From: Apostichopus japonicus
Lineage: Eukaryota > Echinodermata > Holothuroidea > Aspidochirotida > Stichopodidae
NCBI RefSeq assembly: GCF_037975245.1
Contig: NC_092578.1
Location: forward strand, 994,001 to 1,058,000
Length of the DNA: 64,000 nucleotides
Reading direction: 5' to 3'
The stretch's first letter is position 1. Every line of letters begins with the position of its first letter. This document shows, piece after piece, positions 1 to 11,186 of this stretch. A program made the translations under genes and the position numbers. The notes under the pieces are model-generated. The model was not told the origin of the DNA. It saw only the letters and a program-made list of their open reading frames with translations, and made no database searches.

Positions 1-2600
1 TCGTGGGAAAAACTTAAAGAGCGTTTTAAAATGCAGAAACAGGATTTAACATTAAGGAGCTGTATAAATGAGGAAACCAAACTGAACATTAGTATCATTA
101 AGTTATGCATGTTTCTAATAACTGGAAGCTTGGTTTATTATTTATGATGTTAATATACTTAATGTTTTTGAGTTTTGTGTTTAAAGTAGAATGGAAACAA
201 TTCAGTATGATCTTATTGATTTTACATCACAATGTATCTCAATATTGGGGTTTACTTTCAGTTTAGGAGTAATTCTTTTAAATTTAATATATGTATTCCT
301 CAAGTTTAACGACTCTGCTTAATGTATGGGGAGTATGTGTTGCTATCGAATATTTTGGAGAAATTGTGTGATTATTATGAGAATATAAAATACGTCTGCA
401 GTTTTAAACTGATGGAAGTCAATTTCAGAGCAATGTTGAGAAAAATCTGCCTGATACTTGTGATGTATGCAACCTGCTTATTTTCAATGTCCTTCTCTTA
501 TAAAAAGTAAGCAATGGTTTACCTAGTGATACTTGAGATTTGCAAGGCCTATAGGTGCTCAAATAGGAGTGGGCTGTACATGGCCTCCGTCTAAAACTAA
601 ATATTGAATTAACTAATAACAACAAATTCATTTAAAATAGTAGATATTTAGAAACTATTTATTCAAGATTAAATATTTATTTTATTTGTAGTTTCACCTC
701 ACAGTATTAGTTCTTGTTATCATAAGATATAGTGTATTATAGTCGAGGGGTGTCTGGTGTACAGGCAGCTTTTTAAAATCCAAACATTCAAATTTGATCT
801 TTGGATGATGTATAAGTTGGGTAAAATCAAAGATGCAACCTGTGAGTCGATGAGCTGTGGTTACTGAAGTGAATGTTTGGTATGAAGGGTATTTTCAAGG
901 CACTGGAAGGTCTGATCATTACTAGTGAATGTGTTGTCAGTTGGACAAAAGGTTGTGGTCATTTAGAAGGGGACAGGGGGACACACAGAATATGTGTTTA
1001 CTTTGTAAATTGTTGTGAGTAATATGAAGTGTATCTCCATGGCCCTGGAAATTTGTGGTCATTTATTGGAAGGAGAGGTTCTTGTAGTGAAATGTGTGGC
1101 TATGTAGATATAATCTATGGTCATGGGACATGTGTTATGTGGGGTTCAGTGAGGTTGAGGTAAAGTGTGTGGCTATATAGATATAACCTCTGGTCAGGGG
1201 TCATGTGTTATGTGGGGTTCAGTGGTGTCAAGATTGTATTCAATACAGCTGTCAATGATGCTAACGGTATGTCAATCTGATGTGAAGTTGTTTTTGGCCA
1301 AACGATAGGTGTGTTCCTTAAGGTGAACGGTGTCGTCCCTGTGGCACACGATGAATGATTGTTGATGAGGTGCCAGGGTTTTGTAGTGCAAGTAATCTGA
1401 ATGGAGAGCCATATTAGATAGGAATGATTAAGACAGAGTTACTCTCAACAATTAAAATGTAGTAAACTGCTAATATTTAGATTTATTTATATCCTATAGC
1501 AATGATTGGTCATTATGTGACGTTTCCATATTACATGTTAGTGACTTTCATATATGTTCAGACTTTTCTCTTCCAGATATGACAAATTTTCAAACTTTGA
1601 TTTAAGCTACTAAAAATTCTAAATAAGGAAAAAAGGTAAAAAAAGATTACAGCTGCTAGTCATTGTTGAATTTTCCACAGAGTGGCTAAAAATTGTCGGT
1701 TTTATTGATTACTTTTTCTGTTAATGAGTCTAATTAAGTTACTGTGTATATCTTTTACTGTGGTAGGCTGATGATGTGGCATGTGTTTGAACAAGAAGCC
1801 AGTCCACAAACATGAACACACACACACACAAGAAAATATCTTTGAAAGTAGGTGTTGGTCAAGTCATCAAATTATTTCCACTGGTTGATTAAAATATTGT
1901 TGATTTAGTTTTAATTAGTCCACTTTATGCAGGCTTGTAATATTTTGTATATTTATATCCACTATAAACACTGTGTTGCAATTATGTTGTCACATGTACT
2001 GTTGAAGTTTTGAAATTGATTTATGGAATGGTGATTATTGTTATGGTTGCTTCAAAAGCTAAATGGTTGTTGTTATCGATATTTTATTTTATTGCTTGAA
2101 AAGCAGGAGTATTATTGCCAAACTTGCTAATAATGGTGCGTGGTTAACTTGAAATGATTTTCATGTGTAATAATTAACTAGTGTACAGCATAATAAAATT
2201 AGAATACAGATGGTTGACTTAAGATATGTATATTCATAACCAGTTGGTGCTATGTCAAAGGTCACGATGGAAAAGAGCAGGCGGTCTTTCATTGGTTGGT
2301 TTATTTGTTTATGAAGAGGGATTTAACAAAATGAGTATCAATAAATGTTTCACCGCAAAATTCTTCTAATATGTGTCTTTTCATTTAACGTTACCAAATG
2401 TTGGCCACCAAAGGAGAGGAGCAGGCTGCAGTTGTCCCAACCTCCCCCAAAAATTATTAGAAAAAATTAATTATGGACCATGGACATTTTGGATAAAATG
2501 AAAGACATGTAGGCTGATATTTCCATCATGCTGAATATGCCTCAGATGCACTTTTTGGACATCTAAATTTTTTTAACTTGGGGAAGACCCCACACCACCC
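1..2600. other. Intergenic, no gene recognised
   Basis: AT-rich sequence with only short chance reading frames, none with a recognisable domain or a matched pair of splice sites. It holds one 73-bp direct duplication, annotated separately, and a short CA run near 1818. The stretch could be intergenic or belong to an intron of a gene outside the window; the sequence does not decide. Confidence 0.5.
1094..1239. repeat. Tandem duplication, 73 bp x 2
   Basis: The block starting GTGTGGCTAT at 1094 recurs at 1167 and ends in the shared string TATGTGGGGTTCAGTG. The copies differ at several positions, so this is an old local duplication. No coding potential. Confidence 0.8.
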
Positions 2601-2850
2601 TTAAAGGCATTGAAGACTCGCCTTGTTATCTTTAGCTAGACCTGAGATGTCCATCGCTGTATTGTTTGTACACTATGCTGTGGGTATTGACCGCAGCTGA
2701 ATGTACTGACTGTACACTAGTGTCTAATTGTGTGTGTCTATTTTCTGAGTTCGATGGTGGTGTCTAACACTTCTGTTACACCTCATTCGAAACTAGGTCA
2801 GATTACCAGCATTGGACGTTTCTTTTTGCGCGAGTCTTCACACCCTTTAA
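2601..2850. mobile_element. MITE with TTAA flanks, about 250 bp
   Basis: TTAA at 2601-2604 is followed by AGGCATTGAAGACTCG. At the other end, CGAGTCTTCACACCCT runs into TTAA at 2847-2850. The ends are inverted repeats of about 16-20 bp with a few mismatches, and the element has no reading frame. TTAA target duplications are typical of piggyBac-type transposons, so a non-autonomous piggyBac-like MITE is the simplest reading. The superfamily assignment is an inference from the target site only. Confidence 0.7.
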
Positions 2851-3960
2851 TGGGATTTGGCTTCAACAACCCTAGAGCTGTACCCCTCCTTTAAACAATC
2901 ATCACTACTGGCCCTTCCATAAAGGGTTAGTCCCCTACGTAAACCAGTCAGGGGAATGTTTGGATTCGCCCTCTACAGTCCACCCCCCCCCCCATACACA
3001 CCTTTGAGATCCAGTACACACCACTGCCTATCCCAAGGGTAAGGAGAAAATGCCCCCTGTAGTTAGCTCTACCCAGCCGTTGGACGTACTGTAAAGTAAA
3101 CTCGTACCTGACTGTCCTTAATTAAGAGACAATTAATTTGGTATATGTCCATCATTTCCTTCTAATGAGTCATACTGCTCCTCTTTTTTGTTTTCCCTCT
3201 TGTCAACTCATTTCCCAAGCGACAAGCTCGTCTAGGTTTGCGAGTCTTCTGTGGTATAATAATGGCGCCATATTTGCAGGTCAGTCTTTCCTAGCTCGAA
3301 CGTTATTCCCACGTTGTCATATACCACTTTGCTTGACATATTCTGCAATATGGTAACTTCCGGTTTCAGGCCACGGCTTAAATTAAGACGTCTATTTCGA
3401 TACAACTTGGTTTGTTGTTTTTGTGTAATCTTATCTTCTCTGTTGTTCTATATTATCCATATTGCTGGGGATTTGTACGAATTCCTTATTTCTTGAAAGT
3501 TAAATTACAAACGATACGTTTACAGCTGGCGTTCCATTTATTAAAATTCCGTCCCTTTTTATGATGTTGAATTCACTGTTTCTATGAGACAGCCCCCTTC
3601 CCCTCCATTCCCCGCTGGAAGCTCCTTAAATTTCAGGACACTCTGTGAAGCATGTTCTCTCCGTCCCGAGTGCGAAAATAAGTTGGAACTCATGTCGTTT
3701 ACTTTTTAGGCCTATATTTAAAATCATTGTGCTGACCCTATTGGGAGAACATTTCACACTCTCCCCCACCCCCACCCCCTTGGTTTCGGGTCGTTTAAGA
3801 TGCTTTCAGAGAAAGCTTTGTTTCGTCTTTTAATCACGGTGAATTTTTGATGGAATGTCAGGGTTGGAGAGTGGCGTTGGTGGGGCGATGGAAATGATCA
3901 GATCAGAGTTTATTGGCGACTTCACTTGGCTTCTTTCTTTTGCTCGTCTACCATAGTCCT

Positions 3961-4052
3961 CTGTACTCTCTCTGTGTCCTCTCTGCGCCCTCTCTGCGCC
4001 CTCTCTTCACCCTCTCTGTACCTTCTCTGCGCCCTTTCTGCACCCTGTCTCC
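3961..4052. repeat. Pyrimidine-rich minisatellite, about 12-bp unit
   Basis: Variants of CCCTCTCTGCG follow one another about seven times, with substitutions such as TTCACC and TGTACC. It is a degenerate CT-rich tandem array. Confidence 0.7.
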
Positions 4053-4090
4053 TTCTGTTGGCTCACATGTTAGCAAACATAATCTTACAT

Positions 4091-4217
4091 CATTATAATT
4101 GACCGATGCAGTCAGACTTTAACATCAGGTACATTATAATTGACCAATGCAGTCAGACGTTAACATCAGGTACATTATAATTGACCAATGCAGTCATGAT
4201 ACTTTAACATCAGGTAC
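4091..4217. repeat. Tandem repeat, 41 bp x 3
   Basis: CATTATAATTGACC begins at 4091, 4132 and 4173, and each copy ends in TTAACATCAGGTA. The third copy carries a small insertion before TTTAACATC. Spacing is exactly 41 bp between the first three starts. Confidence 0.85.
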
Positions 4218-5606
4218 GTTATGTGTTAGTCAGTTTGTGTGTGAAAGACAAGATAAAGAGATGAGCAATTTCAGGAAATGATTGTTTCCTTTGCGTCCCT
4301 CTACTCTATCCATGAGAACGTGACCATTACTAGGGTACAAAAATAACAAGTACACGACAACCTCGTAAATACTCTTCTTATTATTTTATGTTTCCTCACA
4401 CCGATTGTACGTGGAACAGAGCGGGATATGCCAGACACAGTGACCACTGGGAAGGATTGCCAAAACTGGCTCATAGTAAATGTAAAAGTAGGTCGTCAAT
4501 GATTGAAATGACGTCACACCCCCTCTTACCGCCAACCCCTACTCCCTCCATGAAAGGATTGTTCGTTTTACATGCGGGTTGAGATGCCGAAAGTGCCATT
4601 TTCCTTTTGGTCGCGGAATTGGCTGGATTCGTCCGAGGTGCCAAACACAACGTTTGTTTCAAGGCCCCATTTGGATTGCTGAACTGGTAGCCAATGTTGG
4701 CTCAGGCAGGACTTTAGTCGTGAATTGTTAATACTTTTTGTCTGAATAGGTATAAGTAGAGGAAGCTTTTGGGAAAATTTGAAGAAAAAGATTTAATTTC
4801 TAATTTGCAAGTGATAGTCATATCGTTAGGTAACATTAAAATTAGCTCACATCGTAGAAATAACATAGAAGTTTGTCACGAAGACCCAATAAATTAGTTT
4901 TCAAAACTGCAATAAGATGCACTTAGTTAAAACAGAACAGAGCAAAATAGTTTATTGGAATTGAGCCACAGCCAAAACGAAAAAAGGGTGCTAACAATTT
5001 TGGCCTTTTCATTATAAATAAAGCAATTTTAAACCCTTGAAATTAATATGACTTGAACAGCTTGACCGATATCCCTTTCAACCATTTCTTGTGATTGTTG
5101 TGCAATTACTAATAATTTGTAGAAGAAGCACAAAACAAAAACAATGAGCAGAAGTAGTGGGGGCCGGGGTGGGGGAGGCCATATTTTGTGAGAAATGTGT
5201 AACTCTGGACAAATTTTGCACGCGATACACTCAATTTGATGGCACATTTGGAAGAGAAAGCAAGGCAATATGCCAAGGCTGTTGCACGCAGCAGGTCCAA
5301 GGAAGGCACATCTATCTATGACGACTTAAACTTGGACAATGCTTATGTTGATTGTAAGGCATGACAATTATTTTGATTTCTATAAAGTCATGAAACGAGT
5401 TAATGAAGGACAACAGGATCGGACTACTACAATAACGATTCGGAAACGGGAAAGGGGTGGGTGAAGGGTGCTTAGGCTAGAGAGGGGGAGAGGGAGGGGA
5501 GAGAGACTGAGTGTGAATCCATCACTACTTTGTGAATCGATCATGATGTCTAAGACTCTGGGTGGAGATTGGGAGGCGTGCCGACTACACACTATCACTC
5601 TTAAAT

Positions 5607-5666
5607 ATTTTACACTAATATGGTTTAGTACACAACATTTTACACTAATATGGTTTAGTACACAAC
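5607..5666. repeat. Perfect tandem duplication, 30 bp x 2
   Basis: ATTTTACACTAATATGG followed by TTTAGTACACAAC occurs at 5607-5636 and again at 5637-5666 without a mismatch, so this is a recent duplication. Confidence 0.9.
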
Positions 5667-5872
5667 AAGAGACGCTTATCTATAGTCTAAATGGAATAGC
5701 TACTTGAAGACCATTCACTTTCAACCTTTCCACATGTATAGATACACAGGGAGACGGGAATGGGGTTATGAAAACTAACTGAAGGGTCCTTAATTGCGAA
5801 TGATTTTATGGCTAACCATCGCGGATCATAAATATGTGCTATAGGGTATAGATTGGGAAGAGGGAGGGGCCG

Positions 5873-5898
5873 CCCCCCTCCCCCTCCCCCTCCCCCTC
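5873..5898. repeat. C5T simple repeat
   Basis: Four to five runs of CCCCCT in series. Nothing else is seen here. Confidence 0.8.
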
Positions 5899-7190
5899 TA
5901 TATAACATATGTTCTCACATCATGACCCATATACCGCTTTAACCTCTCTAATATTCAATATGGCCTTTTTTTCCCTTGATCTTGCACATTCTTAATACAA
6001 TAGAAATTACGTAACAGCATTGTTCGTGATCTACGGTTACATTGAAGGTGGTGATACCGTTCTAGCTACTACCGGTGTACACAACTCAGTGTATACCCCT
6101 TATACTTGGACTACGCATGACCGTGTCTTAGACGCACATGTTGGACGGACATTAGTGTTGTTAATTTGAGATTTTCTTTCAAAAGGATCCCTTCTAATGG
6201 AACATTTCTACAACCGGAACACTATATAGACATATTTTCTCGTTTCTAGAGGATTGAACTTCTCTGCATGTATTAATGTCTCTCGATATCACATTTTCCG
6301 GAGTTGCCAGGTAGTTAACGCCATATTCCCCGCCAAATACATACTCAGGGTCACCTTCAAGTGTGGTAAGTAGTCATTTCCACAATACTTCATTAAACTA
6401 TTTTGATTATCCCGTTTCAGGGCTGTTTTAATTCCTGTTTGTCATAACGCCATAGAGACTTCCATACAGGCCTAAGTTTTTGGCTTGATCATATTACTGC
6501 ACATCATGCACTCAGTGGATGGTATTTATTGCTTACTTATATGTCTAGAGATCTCGTACACTACAGAGTTGCTTCATTTAATGATTTCCTCTAGTAGTTT
6601 ATACTTTAGGAGCAGGATTTACACCTATTAACTGCCGAGTCATTTGTACTCGGATTCCATCGGGAAGTGTAGTTTGCATATAGGCATGTATGGAAAGATA
6701 TTTATTCGAGTATACGAAGGGGGTATGCCATGTTATATACCTGATTAAAATTATCTGTAAGCTACATTTGGTATGAACTGAATGGAAAGTGGTCTCTTTT
6801 TGAAATCGGGTGTTGGAAAGTTACTTAAACTTTAGTTTTGGCTCCACCATCATAGAGCACTAAGATATTGTATCTTTACTCTTTTTGTTTGCTTTCATCA
6901 ACCCCTCCCCCCCCCATATAAACTCCCTACGCGAGACACCCCCCCCCCCCCGCTATCAATAAGTCTGTGAATGGGTTATAGGAAGTCGGTTAAAAGCCTC
7001 GTTGCAAGTGTTGTATTATGTTGACACTGTTATTTAGGGCAGGGAAACATGAATTTCTAAGCTACAGAGGCCCAGAGTGGGTATAATTCTAACCAGGGCG
7101 GATGCTGTGAATGACTGTTCAACGTGTTAACTTACGATAATTTAACTAGCAGAGAACTTCCTTGTTGACAATAGTGTTGGAGGATGTTAC

Positions 7191-7403
7191 ATATTTGCTG
7201 GACGTCTGCGTCAGACATAATATATCCTGAATACCAGGCTTATAGTACCTTTGCACAGTACATGAATATCCTAGCTACATGACAAACGCCGCACATGGTT
7301 TCTCCGGTTATATATTTGCTGGACGTCTGCGTAATACATATATCCTGAGTAATTATAGTACACATTAATAGCCTACATGACAAACGTCGCAAATGGTTTC
7401 TCC
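7191..7403. repeat. Tandem duplication, about 121 bp x 2
   Basis: ATATTTGCTGGACGTCTGCG occurs at 7191 and 7312. Both copies continue through a shared TATCCTGA and end in ACATGACAAACG and TGGTTTCTCC. Indels separate the copies, so it is diverged. Confidence 0.8.
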
Positions 7404-8267
7404 ACTAACGGTTGTCATAGAAACCGAAATGCCTCTTGTTATGACGGTATCAGAAAAAAAGGGGAATTGTCTACAATTGGGATATGTTTCCGCTAATCAT
7501 TCGCCTGTACTCATTAGTTCGACTAATTCAGTTTTTGTATTTACTCACTACGTGTCTGTTGTATGTTCCCTTTATTATCTGTTTTGTTTGTTTGTTCCTA
7601 AAAATTATTCAAATGACGACAAGTCTGTTTTTTGTTCGTTTTGTGTCATTTTGTTGTATTCTTTTTAAGACGATACAACATATTACATTTGCACGGTCAT
7701 CCCAAAACCAAGTTTTGACTGTTTCGTTATTTATACTCCCAATGCTGTTTATATTGAAGATCTTCATTTAAAATTGATGTCGAAATAATAATCGCAACGT
7801 TTTCTGACTTGTGCGCATGTACGTAACTTAGATTAGGGTCAGTTGAAGGGACATATATGCACACGTACGCTTGCCATCCTTTGTGGTGCGAAAGCTCACA
7901 AAGGAAACAAAAATCTACTCCTCCTTTTTCTTTCCCCGCTCTTCCTTCTGTTCGACGAATGATTTGATTGACTCCTCTGTCATCAATGACATCAATCGGC
8001 TTTCAAATTAATTACTCAGATACTCATATTACTTATAAAGATACGAAATGAAAAAGAACTCATGGCAAATATTAACAATTTACAAAATATATTTTACAAG
8101 ATTTATTGAGTATAAAAATATGAATATTTTGCCTTAATTAATTTCAATAGCTGTATGATTTTTGTTTGTATTGTTTTTAGCATCACCATGAAGTAAGTTT
8201 CAAGTAGAAACCACTTAGTTTATCATCCCATTCTTGACCCTTCCCCCCCCCCATCACTTTTCCCAAC

Positions 8268-8525
8268 CACCATCTCCACAGAATGATGAAAACATTGTTT
8301 ATTGATGGTTGTACTTCGTCATTAAATATATATACATCATATTGTAGTAAGACAGCAGCTACTCCCCCAACCACCCCACCCCACCCCACCCCCACCATCT
8401 CCACAGAATGATGAAAACATTGTTTATGGATGGTTGTACTTCGTCATTATATACATATATATATCACGTTGTAGTAAGACGTTGGATTCTCCCCTCCCCC
8501 ACCCCGACCCCACCATTCTCCACGG
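8268..8525. repeat. Tandem duplication, about 125 bp, 2.2 copies
   Basis: ACCATCTCCACAGAATGATG begins at 8268-8269 and 8394, followed in each copy by a shared GTTGTACTTCGTCATTA, an AT run, TTGTAGTAAGACG-like sequence and a C-rich tract. A third partial copy of the CCACCATTCTCCAC start lies near 8511. Confidence 0.8.
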
Positions 8526-9477
8526 CCTAGGCCTACAACGTCTGTGTTCTAAGATAAATTTTAATAAACGTTTTACCATTGTATTTGACCACACTTATTG
8601 TCAAAACATTTGTAACGGCAGTGGTCTGTTGGGAAATGAAATGTGCACATGGCAGAAATGTTTAAGAAAAAAGAAGCTTTTAGATTGAAAACAAATTCAA
8701 GCCTGATAAGTAGTTCTGTTGTTGGTATATAGAAAATACTGAATTATAATCATCTTGCTTTCAGTGGTTAAGCTCTTTGCGTAACATCTAAATATGAGGC
8801 CACCAAAAACTGCTTTTGTATTCTTTCAATTTTGTAAATGATTATACGAGCTCAGAAGAAATAATTGAATCGTGCACTGGGAAGGGAAGTTACTTTATAT
8901 TGGTAAGGTGTAATCAACTGACTAAAACTGCATGATTTCAATCGTCGAGAGGTTTTAAGTGCATTAGTGTAAAACAATGAAAACCAGAGTTTGCTGCGTC
9001 GTCCATGTTTAAAATTGCATTTATTCGTCAAAACAAAATGAATACATTTCTAAATGTATTTATCGGCAAAGAAACAAGCTATCAATACTAGGAGGGGTGT
9101 TTGGGGGCGGGGGGGGGGGTCTTGGTCTATTTAGGTATGTAAATACGTATTCAGTTATCGCCTGCCGTGTTAGAGGTATTGGTAGCTGAATGAACATTTT
9201 GTATCAAAAATGAACGTCAAGCAGGTTGATTTAACGTAACGTTTTCCATGTACATTTTGCATGTTGTTCTGGACTGGAGAAATGTGATCATCGATTCTTG
9301 GCTTCTAAGACTGATCCAGACAATGTCATTTAGAACACGACATGAATATCTAGTGAAGATCTTTAAAGTTGAATAAATATAGAGAATATTCTGTTATTTG
9401 GTTGAACTACGGCATACTTCGTGCAGCTATGTATAGGTTTAGTAACTGAGGAACGATATTATAGAGCTTGCGTCCAA

Positions 9478-9665
9478 ACCACTCGATTTAACCAAATTAC
9501 CAACTAGTCCAAATTACCAATTGTTGCAATTACATAATTACCGATTATGCAAAGTACCATTTTATGCCAATCACATTACCAATTTAACCAATTACCGAGC
9601 ATTATCTTTGTTAACAATTACCAATTAGCTGATTGCCAATTTGACCAATTTTATTACCAATTATT
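9478..9665. repeat. Degenerate ATTACCAATT repeat
   Basis: Variants of AATTACCAATT recur about a dozen times with irregular 8-20 bp spacing. It is an old, low-complexity array. Confidence 0.6.
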
Positions 9666-11186
9666 CAAATAACTAGTATTGCATATTCAGGTTGCATAAT
9701 AAATTAATTGCATATATAATTTCTGAAGGCATATAAAGTGTCTACTTGGTATAAATATAACTCAAACCTCCTGACTGATAATGATATATATAGCTTCATC
9801 AGATAGTGTTCATTTTGTTGTTGTAAGTTTTCATTTCAATTAAATTGTTCTCTACATTTTGCGTATACATTCGAAATAGTTAATGTAAATGCGAATACAC
9901 ACAATTCATTTGCAATTGTTAACGTTGACATAATAAAAGTACTCCTAAAGTTACATAATAATATGTATTTATTGAGTCAGAGACTTGTGGTCTTATTATC
10001 TTAGAGACTTATCGGAGCCGCTTTGGGTATCCCAATTATGGCTTAACATATTAATTTAAATTATTATTATTATTATGATGCATATTCGTGATTGCATATT
10101 TCATGACACGGTCGGTAAAAGCTTTCTCTGAATCCCAAAACTCAAAATAATGCAAATCCGTTTATTTCCTACTTCTATAAAAATCGTGATTCAAAGTATT
10201 ATATTTTTAAGTTTATAATCTAATTACTGCTATCGCAATCTTTGAAACTGCAAACTTAATTGGAATCAATTTTCATCTTTGTCAAAATTAGAAGAATGTA
10301 AAGCAGGTCAAAGTCTTGAGGAAGTTTAATAAGAGATGAGTTAGGTTGAAGAACCTACTCAGGAAAGGAAATGCCTCCTTGTTTTGATCACAGTCACACC
10401 CTTGGGAGGATATGTAGATCTTCATGGCAGGAATTTATGGTTAACTATAGACTGTCACTACCCAGGAACAGGTGGCTGTTTGTGGTTTTCCTTCTTAAGG
10501 CGATCGAAGCAAAACTGCAATACTTTAGTCAAAGGGATATTATGTAATTTTCTTTCTATGTTAATGATCGATCTAATAAAGGTTCATAATTCGTTTTCTT
10601 TTGTTTCCATGATTGCTCATCTGCATGCACCACCAAAAACAAGAAACAGCATTATTATAATAGTAAGCGCGTAAAGAAGTGCTTCTTAATTTGTAATATG
10701 TTATAATACGCAGTGTACCCTTGACGAAGAGGAGTGGCTTTACTATCGTAAACATTGGTGTGCTACTTACACGCCTAGCTGTAACAGATTTACAAATAAG
10801 TAACAATTGCATGACACGGGATTAGAGACATTCAGCAAAAAAATGACGATTATCTAATTATTAAAACTGCTAAGTATTAAAAATACAAAATAGCAGGTTG
10901 TAATTGACCCGGCAACTTGCTCAAATTTGAAGGATTTTGATTTACTTGAGAGGTTTTTCACATTGTGAAGAAATCTGATAAATCCTGAGATAATTTCAGA
11001 TCATGTGATAATGATAGTAACATATAGTACAAATATACATTTCATGGCGTTCTATGTCAAAAGTCACGCTAAACTGTGCCTATCTATCGAAGATAAGTGA
11101 CGCTTTTCCTTACATCGTGTTTGCAAACCACAGAATACGAAATACAGTTGTTGGCAGTTCTTTTAGAAAACTCTGATTTTCTTGCC

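Larger units (their letters stand above)
2851..11186. other. Intergenic, several small repeats, no gene recognised
   Basis: Several open frames of 60-96 codons occur on both strands, but none shows a domain, a signal peptide or splice-site context, and composition is low-complexity in many places (C-tracts near 2980, 6908, 6940 and 8243, G-tract near 9110). The stretch includes whatever 3' sequence the LRR-Ig gene has below 11187; no AATAAA was seen on the minus strand just after its stop. Small tandem duplications are listed separately. Confidence 0.5.

Noticed and set aside
10384-10674. 96-codon plus ORF
   Set aside because: No domain recognised and the second half is AT-rich low complexity; no splice or promoter context.
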